Notes under the pieces: generated by a model | The model's database searches: none | Told to the model about the DNA's origin: nothing | Seen by the model: the letters and a program-made list of their open reading frames with translations, nothing else | Shown: positions 42,659 through 52,614 of the stretch, in pieces | Layout: every line of letters begins with the position of its first letter | How positions within the stretch are numbered: the first letter of the stretch is position 1 | Made by a program: the position numbers and the translations under genes | Assembly: GCA_900319365.1 (NCBI GenBank) | Contig: ONOE01000003.1 | Span: 97,383 to 161,382, forward strand | From: an uncultured bacterium | GTDB taxonomy: Bacteria; Cyanobacteriota; Vampirovibrionia; Gastranaerophilales; Gastranaerophilaceae | Length of the DNA stretch: 64,000 nucleotides | Direction of reading: 5' to 3'

Positions 42659-42662
42659 CCTC

Positions 42663-43898
42663 TTAAAGTATTGCGCCTTTGGGTACAACGGTTACGCCGC
42701 CTTGCGAAACATGGAAACCTCGTTTGATATCAGCATCTTTATCAAACCCGATAGTTGTATGAGGCGGAATAATTACGTTTTTATCGATTATCGCCTTGCG
42801 GATTTGAGAATATCTGCCGACTTCTACGTTTTCCATCAAAATACTGTCCGTAACGTTAGAATAGCTGTTAATTCTGACTTTCGGGGACAAAACACAATGT
42901 GATAATCCGCCGCCTGAAATTATGCACCCTTCTGATACCATAGAGTTTGTAGCCATACCGACTCTGTCGCCTTCTTCCCAGACAAATTTTGCGGGAGGAT
43001 AGTTATAATTGAATGTTCTTAACGGCCACTCTTGAGAGTACAGGTTTAATTCGGGCGAATAAGCAAGCAAATCCATATTAGCCTGCCAGTACGCATCGAT
43101 ACTTCCGACATCTCTCCAGTATCCCTGTTCTGCCGGTGTCATCCCGGGAAATGTGTTTTTTGAAAAATCGTATACGTATAATTTTTTGCCCTCTGATAAA
43201 AGCATGGGAATTATATCTTTGCCAAAATCGTGGTTTGAATCTTCCTTTTTAGAATCTTCATTAAGGGCTTCCAATAAAACATCTTTGTTAAATATGTAAT
43301 TACCCATAGAAGCAAGGCACATTTCAGGATTTCCGGGGATTGATTTCGGTCTGTAATTCGGTTTTTCAACAAAATTGATAAGCCTCCAATTATCATCAAC
43401 CTCCATAATTCCAAATTCAGAAGCCTCATCTATCGGAATAGGAATGCCCGAGATAGTTAAATCGGCATTGTTTTGCTTGTGAAAATCAAGCATTTGATCC
43501 ACATGCATTTTATAAATATGATCGCCGCCGAAAATGCATACATAACGAGGATTTTCATCTGTTATGTGAAATATGTTTTGATAAATCGCATCAGCTGTTC
43601 CTTTGTACCAGTCGTTGCCTGTTCTCATTTGTGCGGGGCATAAATCAACATATTGATCCAAAAACGGGGAAAGCGCCCATCCTCTGGTAATATGTTTGTT
43701 CAAAGAATCGGATTTATATTGAGTTAAAACTTTAATTTTGTAAAAACCCGAATTGATAAAATTGTTTAATACAAAATCTATAATTCTGTATCTTCCTCCG
43801 AAAGGAACTGCAGGTTTAGCCCTGTCTTTAGTGAGCGGATAAAGTCTTTTTCCCTCGCCGCCCGCAAGAATCATAACCAAAGTATTGTCAACCGTCAT
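42663..43898 (-). CDS. glgC: Glucose-1-phosphate adenylyltransferase
   Basis: A 411-residue ADP-glucose pyrophosphorylase making the glucosyl donor for glycogen. The N-terminal nucleotidyltransferase signature [20 protein letters not shown] is at residues 11-30, followed by [26 protein letters not shown], the EKPNYRPKS loop and [19 protein letters not shown] are present. The C-terminal left-handed beta-helix repeats complete the protein. AGAGAGG precedes the ATG. No other glycogen gene is adjacent. Confidence 0.95.
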   Translation of the reverse strand: MTVDNTLVMILAGGEGKRLYPLTKDRAKPAVPFGGRYRIIDFVLNNFINSGFYKIKVLTQYKSDSLNKHITRGWALSPFLDQYVDLCPAQMRTGNDWYKGTADAIYQNIFHITDENPRYVCIFGGDHIYKMHVDQMLDFHKQNNADLTISGIPIPIDEASEFGIMEVDDNWRLINFVEKPNYRPKSIPGNPEMCLASMGNYIFNKDVLLEALNEDSKKEDSNHDFGKDIIPMLLSEGKKLYVYDFSKNTFPGMTPAEQGYWRDVGSIDAYWQANMDLLAYSPELNLYSQEWPLRTFNYNYPPAKFVWEEGDRVGMATNSMVSEGCIISGGGLSHCVLSPKVRINSYSNVTDSILMENVEVGRYSQIRKAIIDKNVIIPPHTTIGFDKDADIKRGFHVSQGGVTVVPKGAIL

Positions 43899-44005
43899 GT
43901 ATAACCTCTCTTAACCATGTCTATTTTATAATAAATTTCCCAAAAGGTCATTAATACTATTTAATTAATTTTACATTATTAAACTTTTTTATAAAAGAAA
44001 AGTAC

Positions 44006-44043
44006 ATGGGTGGATAGGTTTATAGGTTCATAAATTCATAAGT
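44006..44043 (+). repeat. Degraded TATAAGT-type repeat
   Basis: GGGTGGATAGGTTTATAGG then TTCATAAATTCATAAGTG resembles the units near 25190 and 42610 but is more diverged. It lies between glgC and der. Confidence 0.35.
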
Positions 44044-44074
44044 GATTTACAAATTTATAGTTTATTTGTGTCTG

Positions 44075-44083
44075 TGGTAAAAT
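44075..44083 (+). promoter_or_regulatory. Extended -10 giving a predicted leaderless der mRNA
   Basis: TGG TAAAAT (44075-44083) with exactly six bases (ATTTTT) to the ATG at 44090 and no ribosome site. Confidence 0.55.
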
Positions 44084-44089
44084 ATTTTT

Positions 44090-45418
44090 ATGAAAAGAAA
44101 GCCAACAGTTGCAATAGTAGGGCGACCGAATGTAGGAAAATCGACATTCGTAAATCGTCTTGTAGGAAAAAGAAATTCCATAGTCGACGATGCCCCCGGA
44201 GTTACAAGGGACAGAATTTATTTTGACGTTGAGTGGCAAAACAAGCAATTTACCGTTATTGATACGGGCGGAATTATCCCCGATGATGACAGCGATATTA
44301 TGGGCTCGATTTTTTCACAAGCGCAGCTTGCTTGCGACGAGGCTGATAAAATCGTGTTTCTTGTAGACGGCAAAAGCGGAATTAATCCGATTGATTATGA
44401 TATTGCAAATATTTTAAGGCGGACAAAAAAGCCTGTTTATCTTGCCGTAAATAAATGCGACAGTTCTTCGTCTTTTGCTGCCGTTAATGATTTTTATGAA
44501 CTTGCGCTCGGAGAGCCGATTGCAATATCTGCTCTGCACGGTTCGGGCGGAGTCGGTGATTTGCTTGATTTAATCACTCATGATTTTGAAGTGTCAGAAG
44601 ATGAAGAAGAAAATAAAAGCATAAGAATTGCTATTGTCGGACGTCCGAATGCGGGCAAATCGTCTATCGTCAATGCGCTGCTTGATACAAAAAGAGTTAT
44701 AGTATCGGACGTTTCCGGGACGACCAGAGATAGCATAGATTCTCATATAAATTATAACGGTACGGATTTTACAATAGTTGATACGGCAGGTATCAGGAAA
44801 AAATCAAAAGTTGATTACGGTGTTGAAAAATTTGCGGTAGACAGGGCAATTCGTTCTATCAGAAATTGTGATGTTGCCTTGCTTGTGATTGATGCAAAAG
44901 AAGGGATATCCGAGCAGGACAAAAGGATTTCTTCAATAATTACCGAGGCGGGTAAAGGAATTATTGTTGCCATAAATAAATGGGATTTAATTGAAGATAA
45001 AAAAAGCAACACTATAAACAAATTCAGCAAAAAATTGGAAAATGATATTCCGTTTTTGAGCTATGCGCCGAAGATTTTTATCAGTGCCGTTACAAAACAA
45101 AGACTTACTCAAATTTTTGATGAGGGTATAAAAATTTATAATGAAGGAATAAAGCGTACATCAACGGGATTATTAAATAAAATCGTAAACGAAGCTTATG
45201 CGCTCAATCCTCCGACAAGTTTTAAAGGCAAAAGGCTCAAAATTTATTATACGACTCAAGTTGGCGTTCAGCCTCCGACGTTTGTATTTTTCGTAAATAA
45301 TGAAAGCCTTATGAAAGATAACTACAAACGGTATCTTGAAAACAGGCTCAGGGAGGCATTCGGATTTTTCGGAAATCCCGTCAGATTGTGCACAAAAGAA
45401 CGTAAAGAGAAAAAGTGA
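44090..45418 (+). CDS. der: Ribosome assembly GTPase Der (EngA)
   Basis: A 442-residue GTPase needed for 50S maturation. Two tandem G domains are visible. The first has GRPNVGKST near residues 10-18, DTGG and NKCD. The second has GRPNAGKSS near residues 186-194, DTAGI and NKWD. A C-terminal KH-like domain (about residues 350-440) contains the LKIYYTTQVGVQPPTFVFFVN block, written here as LKIYYTTQVG and PPTFVFFVN. Length is standard. Confidence 0.97.
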   Translation: MKRKPTVAIVGRPNVGKSTFVNRLVGKRNSIVDDAPGVTRDRIYFDVEWQNKQFTVIDTGGIIPDDDSDIMGSIFSQAQLACDEADKIVFLVDGKSGINPIDYDIANILRRTKKPVYLAVNKCDSSSSFAAVNDFYELALGEPIAISALHGSGGVGDLLDLITHDFEVSEDEEENKSIRIAIVGRPNAGKSSIVNALLDTKRVIVSDVSGTTRDSIDSHINYNGTDFTIVDTAGIRKKSKVDYGVEKFAVDRAIRSIRNCDVALLVIDAKEGISEQDKRISSIITEAGKGIIVAINKWDLIEDKKSNTINKFSKKLENDIPFLSYAPKIFISAVTKQRLTQIFDEGIKIYNEGIKRTSTGLLNKIVNEAYALNPPTSFKGKRLKIYYTTQVGVQPPTFVFFVNNESLMKDNYKRYLENRLREAFGFFGNPVRLCTKERKEKK

Positions 45419-45497
45419 TTTAATGCATCTGAGTTATAGTTAAAAAAGGCGGATATGTTACATTTTGAAAAATAACATTAAAATAAATATTTTCTTG

Positions 45498-45506
45498 TGA
45501 TATAAT
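45498..45506 (+). promoter_or_regulatory. Extended -10 promoter for lpxD-lpxC-fabZ
   Basis: TGA followed by a perfect TATAAT (45501-45506), about 108 bases ahead of lpxD. The -35 region (TTAAAA) is weak. Confidence 0.5.
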
Positions 45507-45613
45507 CAGGCTGTATAAATTGCTCTTAAAGTCGGTCGGCACAGATGTACCGAATAACAAAAGAGGAAATCAGGGATAGTTAAAAAATAAGCATTTAAAT
45601 AAGGAGAATATAT

Positions 45614-46705
45614 ATGAAATCTTTTACGGTAGATGAAATTACACAAATCGTAGGCGGCATGTTGACTAAAGTAGCAAGTCCCGAAATCAATCGAATTGCA
45701 CCGCCTTTATTAAGTGATGAACATACTCTTGCTCTTGCTTTGGGCGAAGAAGAAATCGCAAACCTCGCAAAATCAAAAGCAAAAGCGGCTCTTGTTCCTC
45801 TGGGCGTTCAGATTGACGGATTTACGACAATCGAAGTCGAAAGACCCAGACTTGCAATGATGAAATTGTTAAATCTTTTCTATGTTCCGCCTTATGTAAA
45901 TAAAGATGTTCATCCTACTGCTGTTGTTGATCCGAGTGCAAAACTCGGTGCAAACGTTTGCATAGGTCCGAACGTTGTAATCGGTGCAAATACCGAAATT
46001 GGCGACAATACAAAGATTTTAGCAAATACATACATTGGCGGCGGTGTTAAAATCGGAACAAATTGTTTCTTCCACCCTAATGTTAATATCGGCGACAGAG
46101 TTCAAATCGGGAATGACGTTATCTTAAACCACGGTGTATCTTTGGGCGCTGACGGTTTCAGCTTTGTAACCGAAAATCCGAACAATATCGAAACTGCTCG
46201 TCAAGACGGTAAAATTGATAAAGATAATTCCGATCAGGTTATTTTCAAAATCCCTTCAATCGGTTCGGTTGTAATCGGAAATAACGTTGAAATCGGTGCT
46301 AATTCTACAATTGACCGAGGGACTATTGAAAATACCACAATTGGTGATAATACAAAAATTGATGACCTTGTTATGATCGGGCACAATTGCAAAGTCGGCA
46401 AAGGCTGCTTAATCGTATCTCAAGTCGGTATTGCAGGAAGCTGCGTAATCGGCGACAGAGTTGTTATCGCAGGTCAGGCAGGTTTGGCTGATCATATCGA
46501 AATCGGCGCTGATACGATTATTACGGCAAAAGCGGGTGTTACAAAATCATTCCCCGAAAAATCAATTATTGTCGGTATTCCTGCCGTTCCGAGAAAAGAA
46601 TTTATCAAACAATTGAAAACAATGAGAGATGCACAGGATATATTTGCTAAGTTCCGCAAATATGAACCGTTGTTGAAAGAATTTGAAGAAAATTTGACAA
46701 AATAA
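45614..46705 (+). CDS. lpxD: UDP-3-O-(3-hydroxyacyl)glucosamine N-acyltransferase
   Basis: A 363-residue LpxD adding the N-linked hydroxyacyl chain in lipid A synthesis. The N-terminal uridine-binding domain (about residues 1-100) is followed by hexapeptide repeats forming a left-handed beta-helix ([20 protein letters not shown], and following turns). The catalytic His is in MIGHNCKVG near residue 257. AAGGAGA precedes the ATG. It is first of a lipid A/fatty acid cluster; the stop is 10 bases from lpxC. Confidence 0.95.
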   Translation: MKSFTVDEITQIVGGMLTKVASPEINRIAPPLLSDEHTLALALGEEEIANLAKSKAKAALVPLGVQIDGFTTIEVERPRLAMMKLLNLFYVPPYVNKDVHPTAVVDPSAKLGANVCIGPNVVIGANTEIGDNTKILANTYIGGGVKIGTNCFFHPNVNIGDRVQIGNDVILNHGVSLGADGFSFVTENPNNIETARQDGKIDKDNSDQVIFKIPSIGSVVIGNNVEIGANSTIDRGTIENTTIGDNTKIDDLVMIGHNCKVGKGCLIVSQVGIAGSCVIGDRVVIAGQAGLADHIEIGADTIITAKAGVTKSFPEKSIIVGIPAVPRKEFIKQLKTMRDAQDIFAKFRKYEPLLKEFEENLTK

Positions 46706-46715
46706 GGCAATAGAA

Positions 46716-47537
46716 ATGACCACTATAAAAAAACAATTTACAATAACCGGTAACGGCTTAATGAAAAATAAGCCGTGCGAAGTTACATTTTTGCCGTCAA
46801 ATTCCGGCGAAATAAGATATTTTGTCAAAGGCAACGATTACTTTACGGCAAATGTTGATAACGTGCTTGCAACGGATCATTGCGTTGTTTTGGGTAACAA
46901 AAAATCCAAAGCGATATTAACAGAACACCTGACGGCTGCTCTTGCATTTTGTCATATTGATTCAATTGATATTTGTATGACCGAAAGCGAAGTTCCGATT
47001 TTGGACGGAAGTTCAAAACAATGGGTCGAGGCATTTAAAAAAGCGGGAATTGATAAACCTTTATTTGCAAAAAGCAAAAAATACACGGTGTCTGAACCTG
47101 TTTATTATTTGAACGGGAAAACGAGCCTTGTGGTTTTGCCCGACAAAGATTTATTTATTTCTTATGCTGTTAATTATAACCATGCGGATTTAAAGCGCAG
47201 GTTTGTGAATTACGATGCGAAAAACCCCGATGAAATAATTGAAGCAAGGACTTTTGGTTTTTATCATGATTTAAAGAAATTCCAAATGCTGGGGTTTGCG
47301 CAGGGTGCAAATATTGATAATACTCTGGGCTTTATGGATGACGGAACATATTCTGTTCCTTTAAGATCGGATTTAGAACCTGTTAAGCATAAAATGCTTG
47401 ATTTGGTTGGCGATTTGTATTTGACGGGCTTTAATCCGCTTGATTTCAAATGCCAAATTCTTGCAAAAGAAGCGGGACATGCAGTCCATTTAAAATTAGC
47501 GAGGGTATTAAAAGATAAAATTATAGAAGTAAAATGA
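46716..47537 (+). CDS. lpxC: UDP-3-O-acyl-N-acetylglucosamine deacetylase
   Basis: A 273-residue zinc amidase, the committed step of lipid A synthesis. Metal and active-site blocks are visible: TEHLTAAL (His ligand, about residue 69), PILDGSS, the HKMLDLVGDL block with His and Asp ligands (about residue 226) and GHAVHLKL with the general-acid His (about residue 258). Slightly shorter than the E. coli enzyme (305). Second gene of lpxD-lpxC-fabZ. Confidence 0.95.
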   Translation: MTTIKKQFTITGNGLMKNKPCEVTFLPSNSGEIRYFVKGNDYFTANVDNVLATDHCVVLGNKKSKAILTEHLTAALAFCHIDSIDICMTESEVPILDGSSKQWVEAFKKAGIDKPLFAKSKKYTVSEPVYYLNGKTSLVVLPDKDLFISYAVNYNHADLKRRFVNYDAKNPDEIIEARTFGFYHDLKKFQMLGFAQGANIDNTLGFMDDGTYSVPLRSDLEPVKHKMLDLVGDLYLTGFNPLDFKCQILAKEAGHAVHLKLARVLKDKIIEVK

Positions 47538-47560
47538 GAATAGAAGAAAGGGTAAAAAAA

Positions 47561-48013
47561 ATGACAGAAGAAATTAAAGAAGAACCTATCAGTTTGGATA
47601 TTCAACAAATTATGAATATCCTTCCTCACAGATATCCGTTTTTGCTTGTAGATAGAATTACGGAATGTGTTCCCGGTAAATATAGCAAAGGCTACAAAAA
47701 TTTAACAATGAATGAAGAATTTTTCCAAGGGCATTTCCCCGGAAATCCCGTAATGCCTGGCGTTTTACAATTGGAGGCTATGGCTCAATGCTCTGCTCCT
47801 ATTTTGTTAAAGCTCCCTCAATTTAAAGGCAAATTGGCTTTGTATGCAGGGGTTGAAAATGCAAGATTTAAAAGCATCGTAAGACCCGGTGATAAATTTG
47901 AAATGTCTATCGAATTAACCAAGTTAAGAGGACCGATTTGCAAGACTCACGGTACAGGTTCGGTTGACGGAAAAGTTTGTGTTGAAGCAGATATGACTTT
48001 TGCTTTGACATAA
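47561..48013 (+). CDS. fabZ: 3-hydroxyacyl-ACP dehydratase
   Basis: A 150-residue hot-dog-fold dehydratase of fatty acid synthesis. The catalytic His is in LPHRYPFLLVDR (about residue 22) and the catalytic Glu is in GVLQLEAMAQ (about residue 70). HFPGNPVMPG is also standard. The ATG at 47561 is preferred to one overlapping the lpxC stop because GAAAGGG is 8 bases ahead. In most genomes lpxA follows; here a terminator and the convergent hppA gene follow. Confidence 0.95.
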   Translation: MTEEIKEEPISLDIQQIMNILPHRYPFLLVDRITECVPGKYSKGYKNLTMNEEFFQGHFPGNPVMPGVLQLEAMAQCSAPILLKLPQFKGKLALYAGVENARFKSIVRPGDKFEMSIELTKLRGPICKTHGTGSVDGKVCVEADMTFALT

Positions 48014-48040
48014 GTAATTCAATTAAAAAAAATATATAAT

Positions 48041-48080
48041 AAAAGCGGAGTTTGAAAATTCAAACTCCGCTTTTTTCTAT
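48041..48080. terminator. Bidirectional terminator after fabZ
   Basis: A perfect 16-bp stem AAAAGCGGAGTTTGAA (48041-48056) with its complement (48059-48074), followed by a T run on the plus strand. Also serves convergent hppA. Confidence 0.9.
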
Positions 48081-48100
48081 TGTATAACTTCTTTGAAAAG

Positions 48101-50539
48101 TTATTGTTGTTCGTTTGTTTCCGCTTCGCTGCTTACGGGGATCCTCATCGCATAGAATGATCTTATTACGAAAATCAATGCGATTACTAAGAATGCCCAG
48201 CCAAAGTACGGAGCAATTTCACGGAAGTTTTCGTTGATAGCAATTTCCATTGCCAGTAATCCGAATAATGTCGTAAATTTGATTATCGGGTTCATTGCAA
48301 CAGAAGATGTATCTTTGAACGGATCACCGACCGTGTCGCCGACAACGGTTGCTTCGTGCAAAGGTGTTCCTTTTTCGTCCAAATCAACTTCAACGATTTT
48401 CTTTGCGTTATCCCAGCAGCCGCCTGCGTTTGCCATAAATACCGCTTGGAACAAACCGAAAATGGCGATTGCAATCAGATAACTGATAAAGAATGCAACT
48501 GCAAGTTTTGTTTTTACACTCGGAGCTGATAAGCATGCAAGTGCAAGAGCGAATGTGAATAATGCCGCAAAGATGTTTATCATACCTTTTTGAGCATATT
48601 GAGTACAAATTTTTACAACTTCTTTTGAATTTGCCAGATTTGCGCTCTTTTCATCGGTTTCGCCGAGCTTGATATGCTTTTTAATGTATTCGGTTGCTCT
48701 GTATGCACCTGTTGTAACAGCCTGCATTGAAGCTCCGCTGAACCAGTAAATTACGGCGCCGCCCATTAAAAGACCTAATAATACATACGGATTTAACAGA
48801 TTTAAAATCGTTGCCGGATCTATATGCAGCGTGTTTCTGATAACAAGAATCAATGAGAAAATCATTGTAGTTGCACCGACAACAGCCGTACCGATTAAAA
48901 CGGGTTTTGAAGTTGCCTTGAATGTGTTGCCTGCGCCATCGTTTTCTTCTAAGTATTTTTTAGCATTTTCAAAATCGGGTTCAAATCCGTATTGATTTTT
49001 GATTTCTTCTTTAATATTCGGAACATCTTCAATCAATGATAATTCGTAAACCGATTGAGCGTTATCCGTTACGGGACCGTAAGAATCAACGGCAATCGTA
49101 ACAGGTCCCATTCCTAAGAAACCGAATGCGACTAAACCGAATGCAAATACAGAAGAATATCCCATTAAACTTGACGGGATATGTGTACTTACAACATAAG
49201 CAATTGCCATCAACATTGTGATAACCGAACCTATCCAGAATGCTGAAAAATCGCCCGATACAATGCCTGACAAAATGTTTAACGATGCTCCGCCTTCACG
49301 TGAAGCGGTTACGACTTCTTGAGTATGTTTTGCTTTAGGTGATGTGAATATCTTAGTAAATTCAGGAATTAATGCAGCACCCAAAGTCCCGCAAGAAATG
49401 ATTGTTGCAAGTATGAACCAGATGCCGTGTCCGAGGTGATTTAATAACCATGCACTTACACCGTAAGTCATACCGATAGATAAAATTGAAGTTAACCATA
49501 CAAGTCTTGTTAATGATACTTCAAAATCAAATTTAGGTGTTCTTTTTGCATAGGCATCATCAAAAATATGATTTACCCAGTAAGCAATAACCGAGGTTAC
49601 AATCATTAAGAATCTCATAACAAAAATCCAAGCTAACAATTGAACCTGATTTTCCTGCCCGAAAACGGCAAGTAATATGAAGCTGACTAATGCAACGCCT
49701 GTTACACCGTAGGTTTCAAAACCGTCTGCCGTCGGTCCGATTGAATCGCCCGCATTATCACCCGTACAATCTGCGATAACACCGGGGTTTCTCGGGTCAT
49801 CTTCTTTAATACCGAATTGAATTTTCATTAAATCAGATCCGATATCTGCGATTTTTGTAAAAATGCCGCCTGCAACACGCAAAGCCGAAGCGCCTAAAGA
49901 TTCACCGATTGCAAAACCAATAAAACAAGCACCTGCAATCTTTGACGGTACAAATAGCAAAATTGTAAGCATTAAAATAAGTTCAACCGATACAAGCAAA
50001 ACACCTATACTCATACCTGCTTTTAAAGGTATATTTAGGATACTTAAAGGTTTTCCTTTTAAAGAAACAAAAGCCGTTCTTGCATTTGCAAGGGTATTCA
50101 TTCTGATACCGAACCATGCAACAGCATAAGAGCCTAAAATACCTATAACAGACCAGCCAAGAATTGTTAAAACTCCGCCCCAGCCCATTTTTTGCAGGTA
50201 GCCAAAATAAAATGCAATGCACAAGCCGATTACGACTTCCAAGCAAAGCAAGAATTTACCCTGCTGAATTAAATATGTTTTACAGGTTTCAAAAATCGTA
50301 TTTCCGACATCAGCCATAGCTTTATGGACTTTTAAATTTTTAACCTGATTAAATTTCCATAAGCCGAAAATTAAACCGAGTATTGAAACACCGATACCGA
50401 TAAGCAGTAAATGATAACTGCACGGGGAGATGTGTTTAATGCTCGGGACAATGAGATCCGCCTCGCTTGCAAAAGCAGGAGTTTCCATTATGGCAAGAGA
50501 AAAAAGTAATCCTGCCAAAGATGTAATTTTTTTAATCAT
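48101..50539 (-). CDS. hppA: Ion-translocating membrane pyrophosphatase, divergent type
   Basis: An 812-residue membrane-bound PPase that pumps H+ or Na+ using pyrophosphate hydrolysis, with about 16 membrane segments. Substrate-binding Asp-rich blocks are present: GGIFTKIADIGSDL and EDDPRNPGVIADCTGDNAGD (about residues 215-255), where the common sequence is DNVGDNVGD. GNTFKATSK (about residue 528) carries the Lys that marks K+-independent pumps. FMANAGGCWDNAKK and VGDTVGDPFKDT are near the C terminus. The ADCTGDNAGDS variant suggests a divergent subclass. The N terminus has a signal-like segment. GGAGAG precedes the ATG. Confidence 0.93.
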   Translation of the reverse strand: MIKKITSLAGLLFSLAIMETPAFASEADLIVPSIKHISPCSYHLLLIGIGVSILGLIFGLWKFNQVKNLKVHKAMADVGNTIFETCKTYLIQQGKFLLCLEVVIGLCIAFYFGYLQKMGWGGVLTILGWSVIGILGSYAVAWFGIRMNTLANARTAFVSLKGKPLSILNIPLKAGMSIGVLLVSVELILMLTILLFVPSKIAGACFIGFAIGESLGASALRVAGGIFTKIADIGSDLMKIQFGIKEDDPRNPGVIADCTGDNAGDSIGPTADGFETYGVTGVALVSFILLAVFGQENQVQLLAWIFVMRFLMIVTSVIAYWVNHIFDDAYAKRTPKFDFEVSLTRLVWLTSILSIGMTYGVSAWLLNHLGHGIWFILATIISCGTLGAALIPEFTKIFTSPKAKHTQEVVTASREGGASLNILSGIVSGDFSAFWIGSVITMLMAIAYVVSTHIPSSLMGYSSVFAFGLVAFGFLGMGPVTIAVDSYGPVTDNAQSVYELSLIEDVPNIKEEIKNQYGFEPDFENAKKYLEENDGAGNTFKATSKPVLIGTAVVGATTMIFSLILVIRNTLHIDPATILNLLNPYVLLGLLMGGAVIYWFSGASMQAVTTGAYRATEYIKKHIKLGETDEKSANLANSKEVVKICTQYAQKGMINIFAALFTFALALACLSAPSVKTKLAVAFFISYLIAIAIFGLFQAVFMANAGGCWDNAKKIVEVDLDEKGTPLHEATVVGDTVGDPFKDTSSVAMNPIIKFTTLFGLLAMEIAINENFREIAPYFGWAFLVIALIFVIRSFYAMRIPVSSEAETNEQQ

Positions 50540-50618
50540 ATATTACTCTCCTTTTTATAACACGACAATTTATTATAATTTATTTTAGCGATTTAAACAA
50601 TATATTTACATTTTGACA

Positions 50619-51350
50619 TTAAAAACTAATCGGAAAAAACGGACTGTGTTCATCTGCTTTGACAATTTCAACACCGCTCCCGATAAGCCTTTTGAATACC
50701 GGTAAAACAAGCACTTCGCTTTCAAAATGCCCTACATCATATAAAACAATCGGGCTTTCAAGCGCCGTATGGAATTTTAAATCCCCCGTAACAAGGCAAT
50801 CTGCACCGAGATTTTTGGCATCATTTATAAATTCGCTGCCTGAACCTGCGCAAAATGCAATCTTTTTAAGCGATTTAACATTTTGATTATTGACAAGCCG
50901 TGCATTTGGCGAAATTGTTTTAATATTTTTCGAAAAATCCGATATTAAAATTTCTTTTTTTAAATCCAAAATTCTTAAAAATTCATCGGGCGTAAAAGTT
51001 ATTTGCGGCGGATTTTGGCAGTATTTATCAAGTCCGTTGAGGAGCAGATTTTTTATCAAAGTATCCGTTGTTCCGCCGTGCGCTTTATCAAGGTTTGTGT
51101 GGGCGCAATAAATATTTATATCTCCCCAGTTTAATTTTGCATAAAATAGCGGATGGTGCGAAACAATCATATCGCAATGATTTTCTTTTGCCTGCTTTAT
51201 TATGTTATCGGTTACGGTCAGGCAAAGCATAATTTTTTTTATCTCGTCATAACCTTGAACGTCAACTCCCCATCCCGAGCAATCCCATTCTTCCTGAGTA
51301 GAAAGGGGTGCAAAAGCTTCTATCTTTTTAGAGATTTCATACTTGTTCAT
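50619..51350 (-). CDS. NIF3 family (GTP cyclohydrolase type 2-like) protein
   Basis: A 243-residue NIF3/YqfO-type dinuclear-metal protein. Metal-binding blocks are MIVSHHPLFY (about residues 60-69), YCAHTNLDKAHGG (about 82-94) and the C-terminal DVGHFESE (about 217-224). The family's in vivo role is uncertain. It lacks the PII-like insert of longer members. Its ATG overlaps the coaBC stop by 14 bases, so it is translationally coupled. Confidence 0.9.
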   Translation of the reverse strand: MNKYEISKKIEAFAPLSTQEEWDCSGWGVDVQGYDEIKKIMLCLTVTDNIIKQAKENHCDMIVSHHPLFYAKLNWGDINIYCAHTNLDKAHGGTTDTLIKNLLLNGLDKYCQNPPQITFTPDEFLRILDLKKEILISDFSKNIKTISPNARLVNNQNVKSLKKIAFCAGSGSEFINDAKNLGADCLVTGDLKFHTALESPIVLYDVGHFESEVLVLPVFKRLIGSGVEIVKADEHSPFFPISF

Positions 51351-52539
51351 TCACAATCCAATCCAGTATTTGCTTTGCGATAACGATTTTGGGAGCTTTT
51401 TCAAGCTGTGTTTTTCTGCCGTCTTTTGAAAAAATCGTAACTTCGTTATAATCTGCGTAAAACCCGATATCTTTTTTTGAAATATCATTTGCAACAAGAT
51501 AATCGCAGCCTTTGTTTTTTAATTTTTTCTGCGCATTTTCAAGTAAATTTTCCGATTCTGCACAAAATCCGATTATTACGGGTTTTGAATTTGTACCTTT
51601 TTTTTGAACCAATTCTTTTAAAATATCAGGGTTTTTTACAAGTTCGAGGGTGAGGGTTTCGTCATCTTTTCCCGTCTTTTTGATTTTCTGTTCGGAAGGA
51701 TTTTTTACCCTGTAATCTGCAACGGCGGCTGCCATAATTATATAATCCGCATCTTCAAATTCTTCATTCACGGCATTTTGCATAGAAATTGCGGATTTTA
51801 CTTTGACCGTTTTAAACGGAGCTTCTATGTATTTTGTGGTTATTAATGTTACGTCAGCTCCCATTCTGCTTGCGGATTTTGCCAGAGCAACCCCCATTTT
51901 GCCTGACGAATAGTTTGAAATATATCTGACCGGATCAATATCTTCAATCGTTCCGCCTGAAGTTATTACAACTTTTTTGTCTTTTAATTTTTGCGAATAA
52001 TCAAGCATAAATTCTATGGCATTAAAAATTTTATCAATTGAACAAAGCCTGCCTTTGCCCGAATATCCGCAGGCTAAAAAGCCTTCTTCGGGTTCTATAA
52101 AATCGACCCCTCGGGCTTTCAGGTTGCAAATATTTTCTTGCAATGCTTCGTTTCTCCACATATTAACATTCATTGCGGGTGCAATAATCATAGGTTTTGT
52201 GAAAGCACAGGCAACGGAAGTTAAAAGATTGTCAGCAACGGAAGTTGCGATTTTTGAAATCGTATTTGCCGTTGCGGGGGCAATAACCATAATATCAGCC
52301 CAATCTGCAAGGCTTATGTGCTCGGGGTGCCAATCTTTAACATCAAATTCGTTAACAAAAACATTGCTTTGAGTAAGGCTTTGGAGTGTCAGCCTTGTTA
52401 CAAAATTAAGAGCATTCGGGGTACATACGACTTTTACGTTTGCTCCTGCTTTTTTCAAATCTCTTATAAGCGTACAAATTTTATATGCGGCAATTCCGCC
52501 CGTCATTCCTATCAGTATATTCTTATTTTCAACAGTCAT
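51337..52539 (-). CDS. coaBC: Bifunctional phosphopantothenoylcysteine decarboxylase/synthetase
   Basis: A 400-residue fusion enzyme of coenzyme A synthesis. The N-terminal CoaC flavoprotein domain (about residues 1-180) has the GMTGGIAAYK start, APATANTISKIATSVADNL and PAMNVNMW, with the catalytic Cys in LACGYSG. The C-terminal CoaB domain (about 185-400) has TSGGTIEDIDPVRYISNYSS and NDISKKDIGF. The start at 52539 fits family alignment; an upstream in-frame ATG (52575) lies four bases after a TATTAT element. It lies between gmk and NIF3. Confidence 0.95.
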   Translation of the reverse strand: MTVENKNILIGMTGGIAAYKICTLIRDLKKAGANVKVVCTPNALNFVTRLTLQSLTQSNVFVNEFDVKDWHPEHISLADWADIMVIAPATANTISKIATSVADNLLTSVACAFTKPMIIAPAMNVNMWRNEALQENICNLKARGVDFIEPEEGFLACGYSGKGRLCSIDKIFNAIEFMLDYSQKLKDKKVVITSGGTIEDIDPVRYISNYSSGKMGVALAKSASRMGADVTLITTKYIEAPFKTVKVKSAISMQNAVNEEFEDADYIIMAAAVADYRVKNPSEQKIKKTGKDDETLTLELVKNPDILKELVQKKGTNSKPVIIGFCAESENLLENAQKKLKNKGCDYLVANDISKKDIGFYADYNEVTIFSKDGRKTQLEKAPKIVIAKQILDWIVNEQV

Positions 52540-52614
52540 AAGTAAATCGTGCCAGTTCCAAGAAATTAAATTCATTAATATAATAGCATATAAATTTTTT
52601 AACGGAGCAGATTT

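Larger units (their letters stand above)
42230..42662. other. Gap with clustered palindromes and dispersed repeats
   Basis: Between the divergent-facing units lies a mosaic: hairpin GTCGGG/CCCGAC (42388-42407), a GC-rich block 42442-42487 with nested stems (TGCCT/AGGCA and CCTCTCCCC/GGGGGCGAGG), a GTCATTCTGAG...AATCGCC repeat (42496-42527), a hairpin with T run (42545-42574) and TTATAAGT-type repeats (42610-42658). No gene is visible. Confidence 0.65.
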
